Shown piece by piece: positions 52,448-60,938 of a DNA stretch of 64,000 nt (position 1 is its first letter; every line of letters starts with the position of its first letter). The stretch comes from Streptomyces sp. AP-93 (GTDB lineage: Bacteria > Actinomycetota > Actinomycetes > Streptomycetales > Streptomycetaceae), in contig NZ_JALGBX010000002.1 of the NCBI RefSeq assembly GCF_022808175.1, positions 1 through 64,000 of the forward strand, written 5' to 3'. The notes under the pieces were generated by a model. That model ran no database searches. It saw only the letters and a program-made list of their open reading frames with translations, and was not told the origin of the DNA. Position numbers and translations under genes: made by a program.

Positions 52448-53820
52448 TGGGTCTTTTCCTTCCACCAGCGGGTGCCTTCGGGCGAGTCTTCGAGGGTGAT
52501 GCCCTGCTTGATGAGCTGGTCGCGGATCGCGTCGGCCTCGGCGAAGTTCCTCGCTGCGCGGAGCCGGTCGCGTTCCTTGACGAGGTCGTCGACAGCGGTG
52601 TCGCCCTGGTCGGCGCTGGCGATGTCGAAGGTTCCGAAGAGGTCGTTGACGTCCTGGATCAGCCGCAGGGAGGCCGGCCCGGACGGTTCCTGCGTGCGGT
52701 TCTGCTCGCGGATGAACTGGAAGAGGACGGCCAGGGCGCCTGGGGTGTCGAAGTCGTCGTCCAGGTGCTCCCGCATCTCCTTCCAGGTGGCGTCGGCACG
52801 TGAGGTGTTCGCCGGGCTGTCTGTGTGCGCGGGGTCGATGGTCCGGGCGAAGTTCTCGATCCGGCGGCGTGCCGCACGGGCCTGCTCCAGCGTGGAGTCG
52901 TTCAGCTCCATGGAGGAGCGGTAGTGCTGGGAGAGGAACGCGTACCGCAGGGTGCGGGAGTCCGTGCGGGCGAGCGCGTCGCGGATGGTGAGGAAGTTCC
53001 CGGTGCTCTTCGACATCTTGTCGCCGTCGACGCGCAGGAGACCGGTGTGCATCCAGTAGCGGGCCAGGGGCTCGATGCCGGAGGCGGCCTCCATCTGGGC
53101 CACCTCGGCTTCGTGGTGGGGGAAGATGAGGTCGACGGCGCCGCCGTGCAGGTCGTAGGAGGGCCCGAAGAACGTCTCCGTGATCGCGGTGTCCTCGATG
53201 TGCCAGCCCGGTCGGCCCGGCCCCAGTTCGGTGTCCCAGAACGGTTCACCGTCCTTGCGTCCCTTCCACAGAGCGAAGTCGCCCGGGCTGCGCTTCTTGG
53301 AGTGGTCGTCGATCCGCGAGACCGAGTCCTCGGGGCGCAGATCGGTGCGGCCGGAGAGCTTGCCGTATCCAGGGAACGAGGCGAGGTCGAAGTACCAGCC
53401 GTCATCGAGCTGGTAGGCGTGGCCGCGGGCGATGAGCCTCTTGACCTGGTCCACGATCGCGTCGATGTGGTCGTGCGCCCGTGCGTGGATGTCGACGCGG
53501 GTGTTCCCCAGCGCGGCCATGTCCTCCAGGTACTGCTTCTCGAACAGGGCCGCGATGTCCTCCGGAGGCACGTTCTCCTCCCGGGAACGCCGGATGATCT
53601 TGTCGTCCACGTCGGTGATGTTCTGGAGGTAGGTGACCTTGTAGCCGCTCGCTTCCAGGTACGCGGCGATGAAGTCGAACTGCGTGTACGTCTTCGCGTG
53701 CCCGACGTGGCTGGGGCCGTAGACGGTAGGTCCGCACACGAACATCCGCACCTCGGTCTCCCGCTCGGGGCGGAAATCCTCCGTCCGTCCGGTCAGTGTG
53801 TTGTGGACCTTGATCGCCAT
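52444..53820 (-). CDS. cysS: Cysteinyl-tRNA synthetase paralogue with altered zinc ligand
   Basis: A full-length 458-residue class I synthetase. FVCGPTVYG (Cys29), the HIGH-type HVGH (38-41), GRPGWHIED (203-210), FPHHEAE (233-239) and KMSKS (268-272) are visible, followed by a complete helical anticodon-side domain. In E. coli CysRS the zinc ligands are Cys28, Cys209, His234 and Glu238; here the Cys209 position is Asp210, the other three are kept. From memory the surrounding sequence resembles archaeal-type CysRS, suggesting horizontal origin. AGGAGGAACG precedes the ATG. It stands between the nucleotidyltransferase and the oxygenase genes. Confidence 0.9.
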   Translation of the reverse strand: MAIKVHNTLTGRTEDFRPERETEVRMFVCGPTVYGPSHVGHAKTYTQFDFIAAYLEASGYKVTYLQNITDVDDKIIRRSREENVPPEDIAALFEKQYLEDMAALGNTRVDIHARAHDHIDAIVDQVKRLIARGHAYQLDDGWYFDLASFPGYGKLSGRTDLRPEDSVSRIDDHSKKRSPGDFALWKGRKDGEPFWDTELGPGRPGWHIEDTAITETFFGPSYDLHGGAVDLIFPHHEAEVAQMEAASGIEPLARYWMHTGLLRVDGDKMSKSTGNFLTIRDALARTDSRTLRYAFLSQHYRSSMELNDSTLEQARAARRRIENFARTIDPAHTDSPANTSRADATWKEMREHLDDDFDTPGALAVLFQFIREQNRTQEPSGPASLRLIQDVNDLFGTFDIASADQGDTAVDDLVKERDRLRAARNFAEADAIRDQLIKQGITLEDSPEGTRWWKEKTQ

Positions 53821-53898
53821 CGTTCCTCCTGGGTGAGCGGATCACGCAGCGTACTGACGCGCTGACAACAGCGTCTAATTGGAATCGTCGTACTCACC

Positions 53899-54804
53899 TC
53901 AGGAGACGAATCGGGGGAAGGGACGGTCAACGAAGACCGATGCGTGTTCCCCGAGAATGTGGTGGTTGGCCCGCTGGTACGCCTTGCGCACGGTCTCGAT
54001 GGCCCGGGTGCTCAGGTCCATTCCGGCCGAGCGGCAGAACGCCTCCAGGGCCTCGCACCGGCGCTCCAGGTCGACCATCGACAGGGGGTCGCACTGCTGG
54101 GCCTCGATCAGAAGGTTTTCCTGCTCGGTGCTGATCAGGCCCAGTGCGCCGAGGGAGTGGAGCTTCCACTTCATGTTCGGCAGCAGCCGGCCCGAGCGGG
54201 CGTACAGCCAGTCCACGATCTCGTCCAAGGCGCCCGACAAGACGAAGTGGCCGGTGGGTGTCCCGACGCGACGCGCCATGCGCAGGGGGATCTCGCGCAC
54301 GTCCCAGGTGATCCGGTTGTGGAGCCGGCGGGTCTCGCCCTCCAGCCGCCAGAGCTGCTCTTTCGTCTTGCGGAAGATCAGCGCCTCGAAGGCGTTCTCG
54401 CGGTCGAGCAGCGGTTCGCCCTTGTTCGCGTAGGCGTCGCACTTGTCGCTGTTCCACGTCGTGCGCGGGTCGGCCTCGTACTGGAACAGGAGCTGGTGGA
54501 CGTTGACCTCCATGCGCCCCCAGGGAACCGGCAGGTAGAAGCTGAACTCGGGGACCCAGGCGGGGAGCCGTTCGCGGACCAGGGCGTACGTGTCCGCCGG
54601 TGACGGCCTCCACTCGTCCTCCTTGAGCGGGACGTCGAGGACGACGGCGAGGTCGAAATCGGAGTCGGTGCTGAATCGTGTGACGTTGTTGGGCGCGACG
54701 GCCGAGGAGGAGAGGACGTAGAGCGCCTGGACCTCGGGCATGGACTGGAGGGTGTCGAGGAGGCCGGCGGCTGCGGCGCGGGCCTGCATCTTCAGGTCTT
54801 CCAC
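53899..54804 (-). CDS. Nucleotidyltransferase-domain protein of the synthetase operon
   Basis: A 301-residue protein with a pol-beta-type motif YVLSSSAVAPNNVTRFSTDS followed by DFDLAVVLD (about 28-55), that is, SS...SDxD metal ligands. The C-terminal two thirds are helical, and no named subfamily is recognised. GTG 54804 follows AAAGGAG. Genes lie 13 bases before (ATP-grasp) and 78 bases after (CysRS). It may transfer AMP or another nucleotide to a small molecule; the partner is unknown. Confidence 0.72.
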   Translation of the reverse strand: MEDLKMQARAAAAGLLDTLQSMPEVQALYVLSSSAVAPNNVTRFSTDSDFDLAVVLDVPLKEDEWRPSPADTYALVRERLPAWVPEFSFYLPVPWGRMEVNVHQLLFQYEADPRTTWNSDKCDAYANKGEPLLDRENAFEALIFRKTKEQLWRLEGETRRLHNRITWDVREIPLRMARRVGTPTGHFVLSGALDEIVDWLYARSGRLLPNMKWKLHSLGALGLISTEQENLLIEAQQCDPLSMVDLERRCEALEAFCRSAGMDLSTRAIETVRKAYQRANHHILGEHASVFVDRPFPRFVS

Positions 54805-54817
54805 GAGAACTCCTTTG

Positions 54818-55939
54818 TCAGATGATCGGGCGATCCATCACGGCGCGGAGCGCCGGGACGAGATCCGGAGCGACACCGCCATGGGTGCGCTGGATGTGTG
54901 CGAGCGAAGGGCTGCTGTTCCCCTCGATGACCACCGGCCCACCAGGAGTGACCGCGATGTCCCAGCCGATGAAGGGCACCTGCGGGAACAGGCGGGCGCA
55001 GCGGGTGGCCAGCTCACGGACCTCTCCGATGTGGGCGATCCTGTGGCCGGCGAACGGCACGGTGCTGACCTGGTGGCACGTCTGGGCGTTGAGGTACCGG
55101 TCGTAGCCGTGGCGGTCCAGTTCCCCGTTGGGGTGCACCCGGATCTGCAAGCCGCCGTCGGCCGAGTTGTCGGTCGTGCTGTCGACGCCGCCGAGCTTCA
55201 GCATCATGTACAGCACCTCGGCGGTGCCGTCCGTCAGCAGGGTGATGACACGGAAGGTGTTGAGCGCGTAGGGATTCAGCACGTCCAGGTCGTGGTGCTG
55301 CGGTACGTGGTGCTCGACCAGCCAGGTGCCCCACCGCTGCGCGTAGGCGGCGAGGTCGAACTCGTCCTCGCCGGGCCGCACGATCACGACTCCAGAGCCG
55401 CCGCTGGAGTAGCGGGAGGGCTTGAACACCACGCGCCCGAAGCCGGAAGCGTGATCGAGGACGGCCTCCAGCGGAACCTCCTCGCCATCGGAGGTGACGC
55501 CTGCACGGCCGTTTCCGCTCGCGATCAGTGGGGACTGCGGGATGCCGGCGGAAGCGAGGATCTTCTTGCAGACCACCTTGTCGTCCAGGTCGATGGTGTC
55601 CCGGTTCACGCGGGGCAGGAGGCGGTGGAACAAGGCGGTCTCCGGCAGGTACGCACACGCCCGCTCGGAAGAAACCTCGCGCCGGTACCCGCCGTAGCGG
55701 AAGTAGTGGAACGGCAGGCAGCGCCACCGCGCGGAGACCATCACCAGATCCCGAGCGATACGGGCCATGCTCTTCCGGCCCTCGTCGCGCAACATCGTGG
55801 GAAGGTGCTCGCGGCTCATCTGCCGCACCTGGTAGGGGAGGAACCGCAGGCCGGATACGCGGGGAAGAACCCGGGTACGGAACCACTCTTCGCTCATCGC
55901 CTGCCGGTGGTTGAAGCCACGGTTCGCAGTGCGGGTCAT
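54818..55939 (-). CDS. ATP-grasp ligase (sugar-transfer-associated type)
   Basis: A 373-residue ATP-grasp protein: KKILASAGIPQSP, the ATP-binding FGRVVFKPSRYSSGGSGVVI, and the metal site GWDIAVTPGGPVVIEGNSSP near the C-terminus. It resembles the ATPgrasp_ST group found in biosynthetic loci. Such enzymes form amide or ester bonds through an acyl phosphate. GGAGGAG lies 4 bases before the ATG at 55939. It leads the tight four-gene operon, perhaps behind a 29-residue leader gene. Confidence 0.82.
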   Translation of the reverse strand: MTRTANRGFNHRQAMSEEWFRTRVLPRVSGLRFLPYQVRQMSREHLPTMLRDEGRKSMARIARDLVMVSARWRCLPFHYFRYGGYRREVSSERACAYLPETALFHRLLPRVNRDTIDLDDKVVCKKILASAGIPQSPLIASGNGRAGVTSDGEEVPLEAVLDHASGFGRVVFKPSRYSSGGSGVVIVRPGEDEFDLAAYAQRWGTWLVEHHVPQHHDLDVLNPYALNTFRVITLLTDGTAEVLYMMLKLGGVDSTTDNSADGGLQIRVHPNGELDRHGYDRYLNAQTCHQVSTVPFAGHRIAHIGEVRELATRCARLFPQVPFIGWDIAVTPGGPVVIEGNSSPSLAHIQRTHGGVAPDLVPALRAVMDRPII

Positions 55940-55956
55940 GTCGCTCCTCCGATGTC

Positions 55957-56046
55957 TCAGTAGTCCGGGGTTCCGGCGATGGCCAGGGCGAGGACCACGG
56001 CGGTGACAGCGATGACGTAGGCCAGGACCGCTAATTGCTGCTTCAT
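55957..56046 (-). CDS. Very small single-helix membrane peptide, candidate
   Basis: A 29-codon frame, MKQQLAVLAYVIAVTAVVLA and on to AIAGTPDY, that is nearly one membrane helix. It ends 17 bases before the ATP-grasp start. It contains a TTA codon (residue 5), rare in Streptomyces and usually read with bldA tRNA. No ribosome site is visible, so the call is tentative. Confidence 0.4.
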   Translation of the reverse strand: MKQQLAVLAYVIAVTAVVLALAIAGTPDY

Positions 56047-56095
56047 CGGGCGGGCTCGATGTCGCCGGCCGCGGTCGACCAGAGGCGCCCGGTGT

Positions 56096-56659
56096 TCATG
56101 GGGTGTCCGCCTGTGGCGTGTCTTCCCACGGGGACCACCCCGAGGAGGCGTCGGCGACATCGCGGCGCCGCTGCAGCTGGCCGAGGGTGCGGCGGGGCAC
56201 GACGTCAGCGGTGTGCACGAGGAACCCGCCCCGGTCTCGGATGAGGACACCGAGGCCGGCGAACTGGGCGGTGTCGGCAGCGACATGGGAGAGTGAGCTG
56301 ACGATGATTCCCCGGATCATCCCGGTGGACAGGGCGGTCGTTATGGCCTGCCAACCGGGCCGCTCGTCGAGCAGCACCACAGGGTCGGTATCGAACCACG
56401 CTCCGGCAACATGCCAGTGGCGGGCGTCGGCGTAGTGGCGACCGCGCTTCTCGCCGTCTCGGACGGCAGTGGCGGTGGCAGAGCAGGTGTAGACGGCGAC
56501 GGGTACGTGCCCGAGGCCGCCGATCGGGTTGTTCGGCATGCCCATAAGGCTGCTGCGTAGAGGTACGCGGGCCCAGACACGGCCCGTGGCAGCGCCGACA
56601 GTCCGTGCCGGGTTCCGGTACCACGGGGCGTGGCAGCGTGGGGACCGGCGGTCGAGCAT
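56096..56659 (-). CDS. Resolvase-fold-like protein, unknown
   Basis: About 187 residues. HVPAVYT... is preceded by a divergent N-terminus; the core reads VAVYTCSATATA, WQAITTALSTGMIRGIIVSS and LGVLIRDRGGFLVHTA, which follows the outline of serine-recombinase N-terminal domains. The usual catalytic context is weak and no C-terminal DNA-binding domain is present, so recombination is unlikely. The start is uncertain (ATG 56659, or ATG 56545/56539). It is upstream of the leader peptide gene on the same strand. Confidence 0.45.
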   Translation of the reverse strand: MLDRRSPRCHAPWYRNPARTVGAATGRVWARVPLRSSLMGMPNNPIGGLGHVPVAVYTCSATATAVRDGEKRGRHYADARHWHVAGAWFDTDPVVLLDERPGWQAITTALSTGMIRGIIVSSLSHVAADTAQFAGLGVLIRDRGGFLVHTADVVPRRTLGQLQRRRDVADASSGWSPWEDTPQADTP

Positions 56660-56665
56660 GTGCAA

Positions 56666-56714
56666 CGCCCCGTAGTAGTCGGGCAGGTGGCGGCCTGCCG
56701 ACTGCTACGGGGCG
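56666..56714 (-). terminator. Stem-loop terminator after the XRE-TPR regulator gene
   Basis: CGCCCCGTAGTAGTCGG and CCGACTGCTACGGGGCG pair (one G-T), with an extra inner CAGG/CCTG stem, just beyond the regulator stop and before the resolvase-like gene. Confidence 0.8.
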
Positions 56715-56732
56715 TGGTAGTTGGACCGCGGG

Positions 56733-57935
56733 TCAGCGCACCCCGAGGGGGACCCCGGCGACGTTGGCGAGACCGCGGAGACGCCCGACGGAGACTCCGG
56801 CGAGCCGGCCGATGATGACGCCGGGGAGCATCTGGTGGCGCACCCAGCCGGGGGCCATCGTGCAGACGGCTTCGAGGGTGTCGGCGGCAGCGTCCCAGCG
56901 GCGGCACTCCACGTGGGTGAGGGCGACGTCCAAGCCGTAGCGGGCGCGAGTGGCCAGTGGCACGGTGTCGTCCAAGCGGACGGTGTCCATGAGGCGCAGC
57001 GCGCCGGAGGTGTCGCCGAGTGCCACGGCGATGCTCATGGCCTGCGTGGCGGCGTACATGGGCCCGTACGGCTGGGCGTGGTCGCCGCGGGCATGTTCAT
57101 CCCCGATGCGGGCAGCCACGGCGTGGGCCTGGGAGAGGTACTCGCGGGCGCTGTCCGCGCTCGCACCGCCTCGCGATGCGGCCACGGCGGCGTTCGTGAC
57201 GAGCTGCCCGTACACGCTCAGTCGGTCGGGGTCGTGCTCGCTCATCTTGGGCTCGATGCGGTCGGCCTGCGCCGCGGCAAGGGCGAAGCCCTGCGTGGTG
57301 CGGCCGTCGCGCAGGTTGACCCACGCCGTCGTGGCGGCCAGGTGGGCGTCGCGGAGGTCGTCCCCGGCCTGCACCGCGATTTGGCGACCGTACGTCAGCG
57401 CCGCGTAGGCCAGATCGCGGGAGCCCAGCACGTTGGCGGCCATACCCGCCGTCTGGAACGTGTCGATCAAGACACCGCCAGCGGCCTCCCGCTCAGCGTG
57501 GTCGGCGGCATCGAACCGGGCCTTCGCCTCGGGGAGGAGCTGGCCCAGGAGCGTCCCAAGCTCGGTGTACCGGCCTGCCCAGTAGGCCTCGTCCGCCCGG
57601 CGGACGGCGGCGCGCAGCTCCTCAACGGTGCCTGGCTCGACGTCGGCGGGGATGCCGATGGCGGCGTCATGGGTGGCCGCGGACACCATCCGAAGCGCGG
57701 CCCGCTCGTCGCGGTCCATGGACCGGCGGGGTGCCTGCTGGCCGAGAAGTACGGCGATGTCCGTGCCGAGGGCGTCGGCTATGGACAGCAGCGACGGGAG
57801 CGACGCGGTACCGCCACGTTCCAGCTTGCGGACCACGCCCACGGACACGGCGGCGGCTTCCGCTAACTGCTCTTGGGTCATCCCGCCGCGCAGCGTCTTC
57901 AACCGCTCAGAGGTGGTGTACTCCGACCACTGCAT
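56733..57935 (-). CDS. XRE-family regulator with TPR-like C-terminal domain
   Basis: A 400-residue protein. Residues about 5-65 are an XRE helix-turn-helix (LKTLRGGMTQEQLAEAAAVS, VRKLERGG). The remainder is a helical repeat array (about 100-400) typical of Streptomyces TPR regulators that sense peptides or small signals. GGAGGTG lies 7 bases before the ATG at 57935. It is upstream of the synthetase operon on the same strand and separated from it by a terminator, so it may be its regulator. Confidence 0.85.
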   Translation of the reverse strand: MQWSEYTTSERLKTLRGGMTQEQLAEAAAVSVGVVRKLERGGTASLPSLLSIADALGTDIAVLLGQQAPRRSMDRDERAALRMVSAATHDAAIGIPADVEPGTVEELRAAVRRADEAYWAGRYTELGTLLGQLLPEAKARFDAADHAEREAAGGVLIDTFQTAGMAANVLGSRDLAYAALTYGRQIAVQAGDDLRDAHLAATTAWVNLRDGRTTQGFALAAAQADRIEPKMSEHDPDRLSVYGQLVTNAAVAASRGGASADSAREYLSQAHAVAARIGDEHARGDHAQPYGPMYAATQAMSIAVALGDTSGALRLMDTVRLDDTVPLATRARYGLDVALTHVECRRWDAAADTLEAVCTMAPGWVRHQMLPGVIIGRLAGVSVGRLRGLANVAGVPLGVR

Positions 57936-58024
57936 GTTCCAGCACCTCCGTGTGATTGGCCTCATACGGACGGTACTGGCAGGAGTGGCGGGGCCGACAG
58001 CCTTTGATCAGCCGGAAGTTGGGG

Positions 58025-58687
58025 TCACGCGGCAAGAACCGCGCTGACCCCCAGAAGGGCCTCAAGCTCCGCTACGGCCTCGTCCTCATCGGTGGCGTGG
58101 ACGGTGGTGATGCCCAGCTCTGCGGCCGGCGGAAGGTTCACCGCGTGATCGTCCACGAACACGCACTGCTCGGGAGGCAGGCCGATGCGGTCCAGGGTCA
58201 GCCGGTAGATCGCCGGGTCGGGCTTGGCCATGCCGACCAGCTCGGAGACGACGTGCACATCGAACAGGTCCCAGATTCCGACGTGTTCGTACGGGTTGAA
58301 CGGGTCCAGGCCGAAGCTGTTGGACAGCAGTGCGACCCGATGACCCGCAGCCCGTGCCGCACGGGCAAGGGCCGCCATCCGGCGAGCCGCAGGTACCCCG
58401 GCCCACGCTCGGCCCATCAGGTTCACCGGGTCTACGTGCGCACCCAGCAGGGGGGCAGTCCCCTCGTTCCACTCTGCCTGCCCTATCTCCCCTACCTCCA
58501 AGGCCGTGTACAGGCGCCGACCCTCGGGGTGGTCGTTGAGGGTGTTGCGCCAGGCCTCCGGGGCCAGCCCTTCGGACACGCACCACGCACGGTGGACAGC
58601 GAGCGGGCTGGCTGTGAGCACTCCGGCGAAGTCGAGGATCAGGCCGAGCTGTTCCTGCCTATAGGTGGTGTCCGTGTTGCGCGGCAT
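58025..58687 (-). CDS. HAD-family protein with DFAG motif I
   Basis: A 220-residue HAD-like protein. Motif I reads ILDFAGVLT: the nucleophile Asp19 is kept but the second Asp is Ala21, as in DFGGVL-type HAD proteins. Motif II is LLSNS, motif III has the Lys in MAKPDPAIY, motif IV is FVDDHAVN. Haloacid-dehalogenase or epoxide-hydrolase-type HAD subgroups have this change, so a plain phosphatase role is uncertain. GGAGGGG precedes the ATG at 58687 by 11 bases. Confidence 0.8.
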   Translation of the reverse strand: MPRNTDTTYRQEQLGLILDFAGVLTASPLAVHRAWCVSEGLAPEAWRNTLNDHPEGRRLYTALEVGEIGQAEWNEGTAPLLGAHVDPVNLMGRAWAGVPAARRMAALARAARAAGHRVALLSNSFGLDPFNPYEHVGIWDLFDVHVVSELVGMAKPDPAIYRLTLDRIGLPPEQCVFVDDHAVNLPPAAELGITTVHATDEDEAVAELEALLGVSAVLAA

Positions 58688-58968
58688 CCGGTGACCGTCC
58701 CCTCCACGATTGGTCTCACCGGGGACGCTACCGCGCACTCGGGCACACGCAGTATTCGAGAAGGCCCCGCGCTCGCCGAGGTGCCGCTTCCTCTTCCCGG
58801 CATGAGCCAATTCTCCCCGTCGGCGCTGGTCGGTTCAGCCGTTCTCCATGTCCGCTCCCGCACTCCCCACCTGGGGTCCTGGCGCAAACTGGGGAAGGTT
58901 TCGGTGCTGATCAAGGAGTTCGATGCGATGAGGAAGAGCCGACCTGGAGCGGACCTTTAAGGAGTGCC

Positions 58969-59331
58969 GTGAACCTGCTGCCGTCTGCCACAAGTACGGA
59001 TGCCCAGGGCCAGCAGCCTCGCCTTGCCGTGCTCCCGATCGGCTCCTTCGAGCAGCACAGCCACCATCTCCCGCTAATCATCGACACCGTGATCGCCTGC
59101 ATCTTCGGCCAGGAAATCGCTGACACCTACCTGGTCCACCTACTCCCGTCGATCACGATGTCGTGCAGCCACGAGCACTCCGCATTCCTTGGCACCGTCA
59201 GCGCGAAGACCCTGTACGTGTCAGAGGAGCCGGGATGCCCAGCGAGGCTGCGAGCCTCCCGCCCAGTGACAGAAGGCGCGACCGGGCGACAGCTATCGCG
59301 ATCACTCTCAATCAGCTCGCTGACGCAATGA
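58969..59331 (+). pseudogene. Creatininase-family remnant, truncated
   Basis: The GTG at 58969 has AAGGAG 4 bases upstream. The first ~80 codons match the start of creatininase-family amidohydrolases (LAVLPIGSFEQHSHHLPLII, SCSHEHSAFLGTVSA), where the His and Glu would bind metal. After about 59215 the similarity stops and the frame ends at 59331, far short of the usual ~240 residues. It looks like a gene cut by a rearrangement just before the Wadjet operon. Confidence 0.65.
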
Positions 59332-59459
59332 AGCCGACGGCGGCGGCGGAAATCGAAAATGTGTGCGCTTATCCGGCTTTGTCAGTGCTCCCTACTACGG
59401 TGAGCGCAGCCAGCCGGGTTCGAGCCGGGCATGGCACTGAATCCATCTGGCCGGGGTAG
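59235..59459 (+). CDS. Small open frame before jetA, doubtful
   Basis: An ATG at 59235 with GAGGAG 5 bases upstream opens 74 codons (MPSEAASLPPSDRRRDRATA, then ITLNQLADAMKP). Third-position GC is lower than in neighbours. It overlaps the creatininase remnant and ends 6 bases before jetA. It could be the remnant of another gene rather than a working one. Confidence 0.3.
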   Translation: MPSEAASLPPSDRRRDRATAIAITLNQLADAMKPTAAAEIENVCAYPALSVLPTTVSAASRVRAGHGTESIWPG

Positions 59460-59465
59460 GGATGC

Positions 59466-60938
59466 GTGGACTTCGACGAAGTATCTGGCCTTTTCAAGCA
59501 CCCGGCGTGGCAGCTGCTGCGGGCCGGCAACGCGCCGCTGGTCCTGGCGTTCTGCGGCACGGTGTTCGTCGACGAGAACGAGCGGGGGGTGTCCGAGGGC
59601 GTCCTGGTCTCCCGCTTGGACGATCAGCTGTATGACCTCAACGAGCGGGCACTCGGCTCGTACCCGCGGGCTGCTTCGGAGTATTTGACGGAGTGGACCA
59701 ACAACGGCTGGCTGCGCAAGTACTACCCGCCCGGTGAAGACGAGCCGCATTTCGATGCGACCAGCGCTTTGGAGAAGGCCGTCGCGTGGGTCCGGGCCCT
59801 GCCCGCGCGCTCGTTCATCGGTACCGAGTCCCGTCTTGGCACCATCGTCGACCTGCTGCGACAGATGGCCTTCGGTACGGAGATGGATCCGCAGGCACGC
59901 ATCGACGAACTCAGCCGTGAACGGGATCAGATCGATACCCAGATCGCGCGGCTGCGTGCGGGTGAGCTCGATGTGCTGACGCCGGTCGCCCTGCTGGACC
60001 GGTACCAGCAGGTGGAGGGCATGGCGATCGACCTGCTGCGGGATTTCCGGGAGGTCGAGGGGAACCTGCGGGAGCTGGACCGGCGCTTCCGCCAGGACGT
60101 GGCGGGTGCCGAGGGCGGCAAGGGCGAGCTGCTGGCCTCTTTCCTCATGGACCGGGAGATGATCGCCGAGTCGGACCAGGGCCAGAGCTTCCAGGCGTTC
60201 TTCGACTACCTCCTGTCGCCTCGCCGTCAGGAGGAGCTGCTGGATCTCCTGGAAGAGGTGAACCAGCTGCCGCAACTGGACGGCAAGACCAACAAGAACC
60301 TCCTCAAGATTCCGCGGGCGTGGCTCGAAGCGGCCGAGAGCACCCAGGACACCGTCCGGCAGCTCACCGAGCAGCTGCGCCGGTTCCTGGCCGAACGGGG
60401 GCGGGAGGAGGACCGCCGGGTCCTGGTCCTGGCACGCTCCATCCAGCGCCACGTCACAGCGCTGGACGCCCGCCGCGACCTTCCGGGAATGGAACTGGAG
60501 GTCCCGCATGTGGACCTCGTCCTGCCGATGGAGCGGCGCCTGTACATGCCGGTCGAGCGGGCGGAGCTGGACAGCGCGGTGGAGGAGTCGTCCGACGACG
60601 GGGTGGACGTGGATGTCTCCGAGCTGTTCGCCGGCCTGCACGTGGACGGCGAGGTGCTGGCCGGACAGGTGCTGGCACTGCTCGAAGAGAGCCCGAGCCG
60701 TCAGGCGAACCTGGCAGCGATCGTCGATCGTTTCCCGCTGACGCTGGGGCTTGCTGAACTCTTGACGTACTTCCAACTGCAGCGCCCTGGGCTGGATGTG
60801 GTGATCGACCCCGAGCACAGCCGCGAGGTGGTCTACGAGCGCGTGAATGCACCGGGACACACCGTGGCCACGGTGCCGCAGGTGACGTTCGTGCTCAACG
60901 AGGGCGGCACGGCCGCCGGAGAGGTGGAACAGGCGTGA
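59466..60938 (+). CDS. jetA: Wadjet protein JetA (DUF3375, kleisin-like)
   Basis: A 490-residue protein from GTG 59466 with the DUF3375 outline: MDFDEVSGLFKHPAWQLLRA at the start, a predicted coiled region around LSRERDQIDTQIARLRAGEL, and ELFAGLHVDGEVLAGQVLAL late. JetA is the MukF-like kleisin of the Wadjet condensin complex, which recognises and destroys small circular plasmids. Its stop overlaps jetB (GTGA 60935-60938). Confidence 0.92.
   Translation: MDFDEVSGLFKHPAWQLLRAGNAPLVLAFCGTVFVDENERGVSEGVLVSRLDDQLYDLNERALGSYPRAASEYLTEWTNNGWLRKYYPPGEDEPHFDATSALEKAVAWVRALPARSFIGTESRLGTIVDLLRQMAFGTEMDPQARIDELSRERDQIDTQIARLRAGELDVLTPVALLDRYQQVEGMAIDLLRDFREVEGNLRELDRRFRQDVAGAEGGKGELLASFLMDREMIAESDQGQSFQAFFDYLLSPRRQEELLDLLEEVNQLPQLDGKTNKNLLKIPRAWLEAAESTQDTVRQLTEQLRRFLAERGREEDRRVLVLARSIQRHVTALDARRDLPGMELEVPHVDLVLPMERRLYMPVERAELDSAVEESSDDGVDVDVSELFAGLHVDGEVLAGQVLALLEESPSRQANLAAIVDRFPLTLGLAELLTYFQLQRPGLDVVIDPEHSREVVYERVNAPGHTVATVPQVTFVLNEGGTAAGEVEQA

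Noticed and set aside
52444..53820. Mycothiol ligase MshC as identity of the CysRS-like gene
   Set aside because: The protein is longer than MshC, keeps a full C-terminal anticodon-side domain and lies away from any mycothiol genes.
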